From assembly GCF_021018895.1 (NCBI RefSeq), contig NC_079369.1, forward strand, positions 11,437,694-11,501,693: 64,000 nt of DNA, read 5' to 3'. Made by a program: the position numbers and the translations under genes. The first letter of the stretch is position 1, and each line of letters begins with the position of its first letter. Shown here piece by piece: positions 52,326-64,000 of the stretch. The notes under the pieces were generated by a model. The model was not told the origin of the DNA and did not search any database. It saw only the letters and a list, made by a program, of their open reading frames with translations. The stretch comes from Seriola aureovittata. Lineage: Eukaryota; Chordata; Actinopteri; Carangiformes; Carangidae.

Positions 52326-52420
52326 CATTTTGGCCTGCTGGTAGACTTCACCACAGGAGACATGCCATCTCTGTACAGGCTCTTGGTCTTGGAGAAGTTG
52401 ACCACATTGAAAATGACTCT
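52326..52420 (-). CDS. agbl4: agbl4 (cytosolic carboxypeptidase 6) internal exon, upstream of the pair
   Basis: Reading the minus strand from 52420, this 95-bp exon starts in phase 0 and gives 31 codons beginning RVIFNVVNFSKTKSLYRDGM and ending KSTSRPK, plus TG, the first two bases of a Trp codon. It follows the acceptor TTGTCTTTCAG (52421 is the final G) and precedes the donor GTAAGTAG (52325-52318). The peptide matches vertebrate AGBL4/CCP6 nearly residue for residue at roughly positions 95-126 of the ~500-residue protein. It belongs to the N-terminal beta-sandwich domain typical of cytosolic carboxypeptidases, ahead of the zinc-binding catalytic domain. CCP6 is a cytosolic metallocarboxypeptidase that shortens polyglutamate side chains on tubulin and other substrates. 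There are no stops or frameshifts. The next exon toward the N terminus was not found up to 64000, so it probably lies outside the window. Confidence 0.95.
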
Positions 52421-52959
52421 CTGAAAGACAATGAAAAAACATGGAAGCTACATTAAAGATTTGACCACTACTAGCTCTATGGAGCGATGTTTTTATGAGT
52501 GGATCTCTGTTTTTGTTGGCATTGTACAGCGCACAAGCTCATTAGCAATACAAGACACTATCTATCATTCTTCCTAGCAGTTCGCTGTGGTAATGTGCAA
52601 AGAAATGCAGTAATGCACCAACAAAGCCAGTGGAGAGGGCTATAAGGTGTGAGACACTTTTTTTTCACTTTGCAAATGTTTTATGAGTAAGAAAAGGCAT
52701 TAAATATGTTTGTCAGGCCTTGAGGATACACAGAATTCCTTTAGATGACTAACACTGAACGAAAACATAACTTTGTTTACGTTATGTTATATTGCTGACA
52801 ACCATTTACAACCATTTCCTTCTTGTGTGACATGGGAGTGACGAAAAAGCACAAACTCCTGTAGTGGAAAAAGCTCAGAGGTAAAAGTTGTCACAACCAC
52901 CATGGATAACACCAACAACACACAAAATCACAGTACATTAACATGACAGTGGAGCGATA

Positions 52960-53660
52960 AGGCAGCTTTAATGTCCTGCAGATGATCCCATGTTGAAGTA
53001 ACAAAGTTCCTGATAAAAAGGCAGCAGCTCTGAGGAGTGCCAGCCTCTAATCTGGAAGGACATTATGGTTCCTCCCCATAGGGATGCTGCCTGGCCCAAA
53101 ACATTAAGCTTTGCCTGGGGCGATGGTGTCTGGCTTTCCACCTGCATTGGACCACAGACTTTCTTTCTTAGCTTAAATATTGTGGACTAGCCCTCCCCTC
53201 CTTCCTCCCACCTCCAGTATGCATGATTAGGATCAGAACGAGTGGGAAAATGTCGAGAGAGAAATTAATAAATATATTTCTTAAAAAGTCAAATGAATGG
53301 CAATGGTAATACTACGGTGAGGTAAATGAATCCTATTGATGGGGCATATCAAATTACCAACTAAGTCCAGGTGGTGGAAGTTAACTGGGTGCTACTGAAA
53401 TCCTATTACAGACTCCCCACCCTCCTCTCCCTCCTTTTCTTTCTCCTCTCCCTCCCCCTTATCCATTTCTCCCTTTTTCTCCCGCCTAGCATCAGAGGAA
53501 TGGGGATTGCGGATTGTGGCAGGCTGATTCAGACTTAGGTAAAATGACATCTAACTGATGTTGAGACTGGCAGCAGGCTCCTGTTGCAGGGAGATAAGAC
53601 CATTGCTGCTGGCATTTCAATTACACTTTACTGCCCCGCACATCTGTTGCGAGAGCTACT
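52960..53660. promoter_or_regulatory. Candidate conserved noncoding region just upstream of the 95-bp exon
   Basis: Unique sequence with little simple repeat apart from a pyrimidine tract (53400-53480). Blocks such as ATGCATGATTAGGATCAGAA (53219-53238), ATCAAATTACCAACTAAGTC (53348-53367) and GGCATTTCAATTACACTTTA look constrained. This is inference without alignment. Confidence 0.22.
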
Positions 53661-55447
53661 TTTCAGCCTTTTCCCCTCAGGCAAATACAGCCTTACTCTG
53701 ACTCTACTGGCTTTCTTTGACTGCACAGCCTCCTCCCTCATTCTTTATCCACAACAAATTCAGATTGTCTTCCTCCTTAGCTTCACTCTACCCACTGTTT
53801 GTAATCTATTTGTTCGGCCTGTTTAACTCAGAGGGAGCTGAGACTGGACAGATGAGTGAGACACAGGCAAGGGGAAGGGAAAGAAGACTGAATCGCAGGC
53901 AGAATGACACACAATACAAGAGGGGGAGACAGTCCAGCAGAGAAAAAGCTATTGTCACAAGGTAGACTTAGGGACAGACTCAGAGAGACAAAGAGACAGG
54001 ATGACAATTGCATAACAGAAATAAATATGGGCAGTAGAAAGTTACTGAAGGTAATTAAAGAAAATAAACTGGGCTCTATTGGCTGGGTGGACAGATGTAG
54101 AGGACACAGACAGGTGGGCTGGAAGGTAGGGAGGGAGGCATATTGCATGTCAAAGTCTCAGTCTCCCCCTGTGGCCCTCTGATTTCATTGAAGCTAAACA
54201 GATTAAAGGAGAATTTCTTCGTCTTGTGGCTAAATATCAGATCAGAAAGTCAGTGTTTCTGTGGGCGTACAAGACAAGCGTGTGTGTATTACCACTTTAA
54301 AGCTACAGGAGTGTTGTATTATTCCTTTAGAGCAGCATCTGCTATCTGATCTAGTGCAGTAACGGGTTCATTAGGTGTCTGTTTTCTGCAGGAGCTCCTC
54401 ATCCTTAAAACTGACAGCTATTGCTCTCCACAGTTAAGAGTAAAAACTGTTCACTGGTATATGTATATTCTACACCATCTCTTTCATCTAGCTATACAGT
54501 CCATTTCAAGCACATACTCACATACACATTTGTGAATGTTATCAAATGTACACAAGCATGCGTCCACGCACACATTTAAGAAGTATTTGTTTAGACAATA
54601 AGTTAACCAGTAAAAAGGGAGAAGAAAAAGCAGCCCATTATTTAGTATTTGGTGGCATGTTTCTCTCAGTGTGTTTCAGTTTCTCCTAAAGACAGCAGTG
54701 TGTAGTGACTTTTGTCGGTCATTTGTGAGAATTAATATTACGAAGCCTAAATTATATGGGTAAAACAGCCTATGAGCTCTAGCCTGTGGCTCATCAGTAA
54801 ACTATACCATTTTTGTCAGGAAAAAGTCCAAAACACAAACTTCAACCTGGTGCTTGGAGTGATGCAACTGAAGTTAAACAGATCGAGAGGACCAGTGTAA
54901 TTTTGGTATTCGCTTTTGCATGAAATTGTCCTTGCGTTTCCATCTGCTAAGAACACCTCTTATCACAAGTGGAAGCACAAAGCTCAGTTTTTGTGGCCTT
55001 GGCTGACAGACACCACTTCAAAAAACATTTTTCATCTAGTTCAGATTAAATCCACACCCAGTGCAACTGTAACGGAATCTGTTCTGGGTCAGTATGGGTG
55101 ACTCTTATCAATAGTGTCATCCAGAACTGTTTGGAAAATGTATAAGGTCCCTCAATTACATTAAATCAAATACTTGTGGACTTCATAGAGCATTGGATTG
55201 ATATGAGCTTTCCATTTGCCGTCTCTTACTTCAAAAATGTAATGTGTGCAGATGACCTACAGAACTGGGCATACATGCTCTCACAGAAAGTGATGTGAAT
55301 TTTTTGTATATACAAGACTCAAAGTAAAAGAACAATGCTCTTGCTGTGCTTCTCAATTAGCACCGCATCTGCAAATACTGTGAACACAAATTCTTTGTGT
55401 TTGCAAATATACTTGACCAATCAAGTTGTTTGTCTCTCTCTCCTACT

Positions 55448-55502
55448 CTCTCTCTCTATCACTTCCACACACACACGCACAAACGCACACACACACGCAC
55501 AT
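55448..55502. repeat. CT then AC/ACGC low-complexity tract
   Basis: CTCTCTCTCTAT followed by interrupted ACACACGCAC runs. Confidence 0.8.
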
Positions 55503-57515
55503 ACAAAATACTGAATTAGAATCAAACAAACTGCTGTGGGGCCAATTCTCCAGATCGTTAAAACCAGGACCAATTTTCTACATGTGTGTATGTGTGTGCA
55601 CGCACATGTGTCTACACATGTGTGCTGCCTTGGAAGATTTAATTAGGCTGGGAGCAGTTAGAAGAGATTAACATCCATGCTGTCTGAGCTGTCATGTCGT
55701 CGGAGCGTGTCAAAGCCCAGCGCCGTCCCCATCGCTGCTGAAGACTGAAACAGGTGTCTCTGTGATGTCACAGACACACACAACATTTCAAAGTCACATT
55801 ATACAGATGACAATAGACATCCTTAAATATTGCATCAGAGTCTAAAACTAACTCATATATTTCTGACAATTGAAAATGAGATGTTGTCAAAGGAAGAAAA
55901 AATTTCAAACTTGCAAAAGGGCAATTTGTGCATATTACACCAGCTGAACCTTCTTTGGCTGACAGAATCTTACAACACGTAAAACTCAAATGAATCTTAA
56001 TGGTTCAAAAGATTTTCACTATCTCAAAGCAGCAAATAACTATTATGTATCTTCAGGGACCTAATGAGGTAGTTTATCAAAATCAAAACCAATGATCCAA
56101 CGAATACGTCCTTGCAATTGCAAGAGAAATCAAAATCCGGGAATAAACCTTTGCTTAAATGAAGCTATTCTTTCCTTTTGAAACATACCATAATGATCAA
56201 AGGGTCACTGGGATGTGTGCTGTGAGTGTGATCTGTACATCAGGGTTATTGTAAAGGAAGAACAGACGTTTCCTTCTAAATGTTTTGGGTGACAGTCTAA
56301 ATGACTAATATCAAATCCCAACCTTTTTGTTAACCTTTAAACAGACTCGCCAGCCAGACATGGGGCTTGGCACTAAAATAGCCTTTCTGGTGCCACTTCA
56401 GGATAGGATTGTATTTAGGACCAAACGCTGTCTTTTGATCTCCATTGATCCGGCGTGTGGCGAGATAGCGTTGCTTCCTGGAAGAAGCCTGGATAAATAA
56501 TTAAAGAAACCATTCTAAATGCGTAGACCAAGACCTCTACAGATAGACTGAGCACTTTGTCCTTTTGATGGTGATGGCTGAACGTTTGGAAAAATTATAA
56601 CGTGTCCAGCATGTGAAAGGGGTTACTGAAACCACATAAATTAACCAGATAAAAACTATTTTCACCTGGAACTCATGAGTTTAACTTTATTTAAGATTTT
56701 AAGAAACTATAGGCCTTTTTTACCGTTGTAAATATGATAACATGTGACTTTTGGATTAACAAATGCTGAGATCTCAATATATGTTGTTAAAAGAGTTGGT
56801 ACTGTATAGCAACCGAAACTGAAATTACCTGTTTTACAACATTACACACAATCTACAAAAAATTATCAAGATACAAGTGCAGTATTATACTCATAATGCA
56901 AAATGTGTGTATATGCGTTTACTATAGGTGGTCCACAGTTTAGGGACATTGTCCTATCGTAGTTTTGGCAAGAGTCCACTGTACTGATGAGTCTATGTGC
57001 AAGAAAAAGAAACCGCTCCAGGGACTCCTTGTTGTTGACCACCAGGATCAGACAGGAGCATTCGATTTTTACTTTACAATCAGTTCATCATAGAAACACT
57101 ATTATGCCCACAACACAGCATTTGAAATGTTGCCCAATGGTCTAAAGAAAACAACAACTATGCAGCCGAGACAAATTGTCCCATTACGTATTTGGAGAGG
57201 TTACCGGTACACATCACCAAACTGCGGTTCTGTGAATCACCTTGGCCACACAGTGATTCCTCGGTAAAGCACAGGCAAGCAGAGCGGATCTGTGAGCCCT
57301 GTCCATAGCCATCAGAGTCAGGCAGGCTGATAGCTGCTGGCAGCTCTGCCTGTTCCTCTCTTGTTGTCTTTGATCAATCTGATCACTGACGCACAGCGTG
57401 CCAACTAACCACAGTACTGGGGACTACCTGACACCGCCAGGAGCACAGTACACACATCCAGAGTCCAGCATCAGCACACACGGACACACACACAGATATA
57501 AACACCGAAAATGTG

Positions 57516-57516
<1 letters not shown>

Positions 57517-57584
<68 letters not shown>
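57517..57584. repeat. Pure AC microsatellite, about 34 units
   Basis: A perfect AC run between GTGA and TCTATTAATAG. Confidence 0.97.
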
Positions 57585-57587
<3 letters not shown>

Positions 57588-58879
57588 ATTAATAGAAGCA
57601 TAGAAGCAGGGTGATTAAACAAAGCCTGAGTTTGATACACATTACAGTTATATGTACAAAATAGCAACAAGTGTATTATGCAAGGTAATATATTATATTT
57701 TAAGTTTCAGATTATCAAAAACATTTCAAATAAAATGGTCATAATCAACGTTACTTTCAAAAGACCACCCATTCCTATTGAGTATGCAGTGGTTATTTTC
57801 TGATATCTACATTATGTGTAAAACTATGAGAAACAGATTTGTAATTTACAGCACATTAATGTGAAATGATGAAAAAATCATATAGCGAAGAGGTGACTAA
57901 TTATGTAGCATTGCTCCTCACCTGGACAATGTTGTTAAAGTAATGTGACATGTTTTCCAACGTGTTGAGTTAATGTGGTGCATGCGCATCTGCATGTCTA
58001 TCTCATAAGCAGCTAACCTATGTTGGAATCAGTTATTCGTCAAATTAATTTGACAAAAAGCAGGAAACCTTTTCAGTGGGTTTGTGGTGACTCCCCAGGG
58101 TGGCATCATGCTGAGGGGCAGTTCAGCTGTAGCTAAGCCCCTGTAAAGTCTGGTGACAGTGAGAAAGGTCATAAGGTAGCAAAAAGTGGGGATAACACTA
58201 TGACAGGAGAACACTGAGGGACAGCCTGAGCTCCAATGGGAGAGGACGGAGGTCACAGTGTCATACATGTAGGGTGGGAGATGTGTGTGAGTGTTTGCAT
58301 GTGAGGGAAACACAGGGACAGGGATGTAACTCCTTCAGGAGCACATGTTAGACCTAGAGTAAGTCTGCTATACATAACCTGACAGACTGTTCACAAAGTC
58401 ACATGCTGACAAAGTCACCCAGTACAACTAAATGTCAGCAATGTCACCAACACAAGTAACCCCCCGGTCACACACAAACAACCCACACACACTTTACTAT
58501 CCCTGCTCTCTTTTACCTTCTCACCTTCCCTTTTTTCCTGCAGTGTGATGTTGTTGCTGACAGTTTAAGTCCCCAATGACCAATGTCAACTCAAGGTGCT
58601 GACACAAGGAAGAGTAGGATGGGACCCTTTAAACACATTAGAGATACACAAACACACACAGACAGACAGAGATAGACACATATACCCCGCCCCCATCTGC
58701 TCGTCAACCGACTCACACCCCCAGACGCACACACAAACATACACACCTAAAGGTAAACTGACAAAACAACACAGTAATATTCCTACAGTAGTTTTGGTTT
58801 GTTTGTACTTAGTCTGAGATGCCCCGTGGAAAAGTGAGCTAATATGCGGGGGAAGTTGTGAGATACCTAGCTATTGATC

Positions 58880-59110
58880 CTGGGGGCCACGAGTCCCAGC
58901 AGCAGCCTTTTAAATGTCAGCTTTTAATTTCCTTCTCCCTCCTTCACTGAAAAAGATTTATTCAAAGCAGAGCTGTTCCAGGAGATATCAGATAGCACAG
59001 TGACAGTCTTTTAAAGAGCTTTTGTTTGGTTTAGGCATTCATGGCTTTTTGTATCAGACTCTTTTATTCAACCAAAGAGGAGGAAGTTTCTGCATTGGGC
59101 ACTGAGTTGA
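58880..59110. promoter_or_regulatory. Candidate conserved noncoding block
   Basis: Unique sequence with CAGCTTTTAATTTCC, TTTTATTCAACC and ATTCATGGCTTTTTGTATC. No repeat or coding frame is recognised. The assignment rests on texture only. Confidence 0.2.
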
Positions 59111-60561
59111 AAGGCAATCTCTCCCTTCCATTGTGAGGCAATGTACAACTGGAACTTCTTTAATTAGGGCTTCTCTTGCACTGAGTGACAGCAATGGCCA
59201 GTACCCTCCAGACACTGATGGAGGTCACACACACAGACACAGACACAGATACACACACATATGCACAGATACTTACACACAAACAAAGAATGGAATTGTA
59301 AAACATTAACCTTTTGCATTATAGATGAGTATTTTACAGGTCACACAGTGAGCTAGCTGTGAAAGACTAGAGATAAACATTGGTTAACCTCGATGAAAGT
59401 CTTCTTATTGCTTTCATTTCATTATCTAGCCACGTACTGCACATGCTATAGAAACACTGCGACTCTGTAATAAGATCACACATTCATGTTGTGGTTTAAT
59501 AATGAGTGTCTTTGTGTGTGTTTTTGTCTTTGTGTGTGTTCTTTTTGCAGTTGATGTGTGTAGAAAGGGTCATGGTCAGCTACCCACAGATTGTCAGATA
59601 TGTAGGGACTATGTCTGTGTAATTGACAGGGTGCTGGACAGCTCCTTGGCAATAAGACCTTATGTTATTTCAACACGCAGTTCCCCTTTTATTACCACCC
59701 TTCCCACACGTAAGTATGAAACCTATACCATATGTCCAGTTGACACAAAATAGCACAGTATATGTGTTCTTCTACTCTTATTCAGTATTTTATGGTGTCA
59801 CTAATAAAGCTACAATAAAAAACGAATGGTTATTTTACCAGAGGTAAGAAACATATCTCTACAGCTTACTCACTCTACATTCAAGTGAGAAAGTACTATA
59901 GGTAATAAAATTGGCCTGCTTTCAGTTGTTAAAGACCAACTCTCTCTTTATATACTATTAATTTGTTTTGGAAATTACATTTTTAATGGTAACATAATTC
60001 CTGCCTGGTCTATGTTCAGGGGAAACTTGTTTTCAAGTGAGGTAAGGGGGCAGGACTTTGAGACTTTGAGACCAGAGTCTGCATCCTGCCACGTATGGTT
60101 AGGTTTAGTCAACATTTTGGTTCCAGTTAAATGTTAAGTAAAAACGACATGTCTCACCCTTCAAATTAATTTTTACATATTAAAACAAAATCACAATATT
60201 TCCTTAACCAAGTGATTTAAGTGCCTAAGCATAACCATGAAAAAGTTGAATAGTGCTTTACTTGCCATGAGTGGATCTTTCTTTCCAAGAGCAGATTTTA
60301 TGAGTATAGCAAAAGGAAACTATGGTCAGTGTATCTTTTTCAAATTTGTTCAGTAACAACAATTTCTGGGATTTGGCAAAAACATTTATTAAATGTTTCC
60401 ACATAATCTATATCAATACAATTGTGATCCAGGCAGCATTTTGTTCCTTTTCAAAATCCAATGTTGTGCTAATTTATATTGTACTTATTGCTTTTGAGTT
60501 ATCATGATGTGTTTTAACCAGCCTGTGAAGCTAAAGGCAAATTTCCACATCCAACAATAAA

Positions 60562-60580
60562 GATGATGATGATGATGATG

Positions 60581-60613
<33 letters not shown>
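60562..60613. repeat. (GAT)n-(ATT)n microsatellite
   Basis: About six GAT units then about eleven ATT units. It follows AGGCAAATTTCCACATCCAACAATAAA, which resembles a retroelement 3' end with a tandem tail, so the array may have grown from an insertion tail. Confidence 0.9.
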
Positions 60614-60616
<3 letters not shown>

Positions 60617-61065
60617 ATAATATCAACATATTATTAACAAGCTTACATGAAAATGCATATGGTCATGACCTGTCAAGTGAACCTGATATAGTACAGGGAA
60701 AACGGAAATGTTCAAGGTAATTCTACATGTGAATTACTCATGTGAATTGGTTCCAAATGACGCACAAAAAATTTCTAATAACTACGGTAGAAAAGAAAAT
60801 CATCTGAAAAATATAGTTCCAGCCAGTCCACCTCCACTCCCTCAGCAGCAGCAGCAGCACTGCCACAGGCACTCAGTGAGGGATGAACAGAGTGGCTGTA
60901 ACAGCCAACTGCTGCACTTCTCCTCTTCCCTCCTTCCCTTTCCCTCCACACATTTGTCTTCTCACCTTCTTTTCCCCCTCTGCCTTCTGCTTTAAACATG
61001 GAAGAGTTAATTTGCTCATTCTGCAGGCAGCATCCTTTTCTATTTATCTTTTTTCTTCTTGTGTT

Positions 61066-61071
<6 letters not shown>

Positions 61072-61104
<33 letters not shown>
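61072..61104. repeat. CT microsatellite
   Basis: About 16 CT units ending in CTCAG, which mimics a splice acceptor on the plus strand. Confidence 0.95.
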
Positions 61105-61106
<2 letters not shown>

Positions 61107-61559
61107 GCAGGGCTGTGCTGTCAGGCCCTTCCAGAGCAGTGGGGTTGTCAGGAGTGATGGATGACTATCAACCTTCTGCTGTCTTCCACTACGCTCCTGG
61201 GAGATTTACAGGCTCGCTGACTACCAGGCATGAAAACCAATCTCTCTCTCATTCTTCCCTCCCTTCCTCCAACCATGCCTGCCTGGCTCCTTCCATGTCG
61301 TTCCCTCTATTTCAACATCTCCTCCGTTACCAAAAAAAGCTTTCATAATGGAGAGATGTGTGCAAAACAACATTGAAATTCGTGCTTGGACAGAGGGAAG
61401 CAATAGCTCCTCTTGAGGGTTATTGTTGATGTGTCAGAGGAGAATAATGTCCTCAGAGTGATACGCCTGGTCTTTGACAGCCTATCTTGCCTATCTTCAT
61501 CTTCATCTTCTCCATTGCTTCCAGCTCCTTCACAGACTTGCAACACATGAACATCCATC

Positions 61560-61770
61560 CACGTTTCTCTTGTTGCTGTTAATTATGGCATTGGAAAAAA
61601 GGTGCTAGGCTAATTGCTGTCTCAAAATAGAAATTGCTTTATTATCTTGACCATTTTTGGTAATGATAGTTCAAAGGCATTATGTTAATGCGGCTAAACG
61701 GTTTCATCATAATACTGGCTTGCTCTAATTGATGGTAATTTCTAAGGCTGGGCAGCTAAATAACGTTGCA
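61560..61770. promoter_or_regulatory. Candidate conserved noncoding block
   Basis: Unique DNA with TGTTAATTATGGCATT (61578-61593), GGCTAATTGCTGTC, GGTAATGATAG and CTCTAATTGATGGTAATTTC (61725-61744). This density of TAAT cores in non-repetitive DNA is typical of developmental enhancers. No conservation data are available. Confidence 0.3.
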
Positions 61771-62079
61771 TTGTATAAAACTCTTCTGCAATGAGCAGAA
61801 AAAGAAAGTCAGAGACCGACAAAGTATGCAAAAAGATTAAGTCACCTGCTTACAAGTCTACAATCTATGTTGTCAAAATTATCGTCATAGATACAAAACT
61901 ACCATAAGTGACGAGACAAATGACAATAGACTATGGTCAGAGAATAAACATCTAGTTCAGTGATATTTGTTTGAACAAAGACCCAAATCAACTAACCATC
62001 ATATCCATGCATTATCAAATATTGCGTCTACAAATTTCATAACCATTCCCTATAACCACTACCTTTCAAAAATTGTCTG

Positions 62080-62300
62080 GGGAGGAAACCCATATTTGCA
62101 TTAATTTGCAAATTCAGCAAAGGAACCATGCTGGCTAGTGGAATAAATATGAGCTTTAATATGCACACAGTGCTGACACCACTCTTCAAAAAAAAGGTAA
62201 TAGACGTAAATGACATGTAAATGTTATTTAGATTGCCATCTAATAGCATGCAAAGCGGCGCTGTGTCTCGTCTTATCAAATATTTGAATTAGAAGATGTG
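62080..62300. promoter_or_regulatory. Candidate conserved noncoding block with paired POU octamer sites
   Basis: ATTTGCAT (62094-62101), the canonical POU/Oct octamer, is followed three bases later by ATTTGCAAAT (62104-62113). Further TAATATGCACAC and AATAGCATGCAAAGC words follow. The paired arrangement is seen directly; enhancer function is inferred. Confidence 0.35.
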
Positions 62301-62356
62301 GCCCCACCTCGATCTTGGGCTGCATATAGTAATGATACCTGTGAGTGTGTGTGTAC

Positions 62357-62390
62357 ATCTCTGTCTGTCTGTCTGTCTGTGTGTGTATGC
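62357..62390. repeat. (CTGT)n / GT microsatellite
   Basis: About five CTGT units followed by GTGTGTAT. Confidence 0.85.
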
Positions 62391-63359
62391 ATGAATGCAT
62401 GTGATCTCCACACCATAATAATCTCTGGTCCTATCTGTCAGCACGCTACATAATAAGAGGTAAACACACGTGCTACGCTTTCATTGACATTTGGTGGGCT
62501 CATTAAAATTAGATCATATCTCAGGAGGACAACTTGAGGAGAAATCTTGTTCTCTTCCCAACAACATAGCGTGATTGTTAACTTTTGCTTATATGGGTCT
62601 TGTTAGCTTTGTACCTATAAGCTCTATCCTCACACTGAGTGACAAGGCTGGGTTGACATCAGATACAGAAAGGCTAGAGTACACAGCTTCCGGTGAATTA
62701 CAGCCACTGGCTTGAGATGCCAGTCTGATCTTAAGTTTGCCTGCCTGAAAACATTATGCATACTTGTGTAGTTGGATTTACTTGTGTTGTTAAACTTGAT
62801 AGAACATAAAAAAACACCACACAAACAGAAAGGATAAGAGGGAGAATAGCTGAGCTGATCTGAGAGCAAACTACAGTTTTAAGTGTGCAGGGTTATAATA
62901 GGTCAGATGACCTATGACTAGATTTTGCCACCAGCAGTGTGCACTCCTATAATATCAGGCATCAGAGTAAATATGTTATTTTTGTTTTCTTGCACAATCT
63001 GCATTAATTAGAAAAAGCACCCCCCTTGGTCAGGCGCCCCACTACTGCCAGGAGCCACAGGGCGAAAAATGAGTCATTTTGAAATGAATAATGGATTTGT
63101 GTCTGCAGGGAGAGTTGAGGATTCACACAAGTGTATGTGAATGTGTGCCTGTGTCTATGTGTGTGTGTCTGTGCATCTGTGTCAGCTAGTGTGAACGTGT
63201 GAACCCCGCAATGAATCTAGAAATACGTCCTTGCTGGTCATTTCACTCCAGCCCAGCCCCGTACTCCTCCAGATGCTCTCTCTCTCTCTTCTTCAGTCAT
63301 TTCACAACCAGACGAGAATATGTAGATGTGAGAGCAGTACGGTGCAGAGGGAGGGGTGG

Positions 63360-63560
63360 AGCAATAAAATCATAAATAAACAGGCGCTTTGGGGGTTTTC
63401 CTGCCACAGTAACTGCTGCCATTTGACCTCAGGCGGTCTGTGGAGGGCAGGGATGATAGATCTGCCCTTCTCCGTCCTACAGCTGTTCACACATCAACAG
63501 CAGAAGTTCCAATTAAAATGCTGAAGTGGCGGCATCTTTATCGCTACTGACACTCTAGAG
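63360..63560. promoter_or_regulatory. Candidate conserved noncoding block
   Basis: Unique sequence with AATAAAATCATAAATAAACA (63362-63381), which includes forkhead-like ATAAATAAACA, and TTCCAATTAAAATG (63507-63520). No coding or repeat match is recognised. The case is weak. Confidence 0.22.
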
Positions 63561-64000
63561 GCTCATGTGTCACTTCAGGCCTGGATGAGCTGATGAAGGA
63601 GACTTGGTGAAGAGAGAGGAGGTAGGGAGGTTAATGAGAGTCCAGTACTATACTTGCAGCCCATATTCTCGGTCTCTTCTCTCTGCACTGCTGCTTCAGG
63701 CCTTCACTCTGACACACTGATATAACACATTCAGACTAATTTAAAGGCTTGCTGAAAACAGAGAACAAAACAGAGGTCAAAGGCTGTGTGAATGCTGTGT
63801 GAGTGTTTGTGTCTGTTTTCACAGCAGCTACATGACTGGGAGAGGATGGAGGTTGAAGGACACTGAGGCTCATCTCTGACAGCAGTGCTGTGTCAGCAGG
63901 AAGTGATGTCACGGGTCAGCGTTGAGAATGGTGAGGTGGGTCTACGAGGGCGCTAACCCCACAGCCCTGACGGAATGCTAAGACTCTAAATTCAGTATGA

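Larger units (their letters stand above)
52421..64000 (-). other. agbl4: agbl4 5'-side intron (incomplete)
   Basis: This lies upstream of the exon at 52420 on the minus strand. I looked for the preceding CCP6 exon (the segment ending in the 'FNFTVENV' region of the protein) and did not find it, so the intron probably continues past 64000. It holds microsatellites at 57517, 60562 and 61072, and several candidate conserved blocks. The rest is ordinary unique DNA. Confidence 0.7.

Noticed and set aside
56900..57070. Minus-strand open stretch around VVNNKESLERFLFLAHRL
   Set aside because: It looks protein-like at first but matches no family I can name, has no flanking splice evidence, and stops soon after.
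59551..59753. Plus-strand frame after TTCTTTTTGCAG containing QLPTDCQICRDYVCVIDRV
   Set aside because: It has an acceptor-like start, but the Cys spacing fits no zinc-finger pattern, no donor is seen, and the frame's beginning is GT-rich low complexity.

Overview
The window looks like nuclear DNA of a ray-finned fish. It is rich in AC/GT microsatellites, and it carries a tRNA-derived SINE with intact target-site duplications, decayed L2/CR1-type LINE pieces, a Tc1/mariner end and other teleost-style interspersed repeats. It has no operons, no dense ORFs and no prokaryotic signals. Species cannot be told from the sequence.

The only protein-coding sequence I can support is two consecutive internal exons of one minus-strand gene, agbl4. 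It encodes cytosolic carboxypeptidase 6 (CCP6), a zinc carboxypeptidase that removes glutamates from tubulin and other proteins. The upstream exon is 52420 down to 52326 (31 codons plus two bases). The downstream exon is 16851 down to 16635 (one base plus 72 codons). The split Trp codon TG|G joins them in frame. Both have good splice sites: CAG acceptors, a GTAAGTAG donor at 52325-52318 and a GTGAGTTG donor at 16634-16627. The intron between them is about 35.5 kb. Exons for the start of the protein would lie beyond 64000 and exons for the zinc-binding catalytic core before position 1; neither was seen here. The whole window is therefore the interior of a very long gene.

Layout: 1-16634 is the 3'-side intron, with a SINE at 2.7 kb and two minus-strand LINE pieces at 11.9-12.5 and 13.2-14.5 kb. 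Next comes the 217-bp exon, then the 35.5-kb intron. That intron holds most of the long microsatellites (including about 200 bp of AC at 32.3 kb), a LINE tail at 30.8 kb, a Tc1 end at 31.3-31.6 kb, a repeat at 39.5 kb and a small fold-back element at 49.1 kb. Then comes the 95-bp exon, and 52421-64000 is the 5'-side intron. Several non-repetitive, homeobox-motif-rich blocks (near 1.3, 36.8-37.5, 46.6, 53.5, 58.9, 61.6, 62.1 and 63.4 kb) could be conserved noncoding elements. That is an inference from composition only, because no alignment could be run.

Almost all long reading frames in the window are His-Thr or Cys-Val translations of AC/GT arrays or chance frames. I found no convincing undescribed system. 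The best leads are (UG)n and (CA)n arrays placed just downstream of the two agbl4 donor sites, the palindromic AC-TA-TG array at 28.2 kb, and the candidate enhancer blocks.
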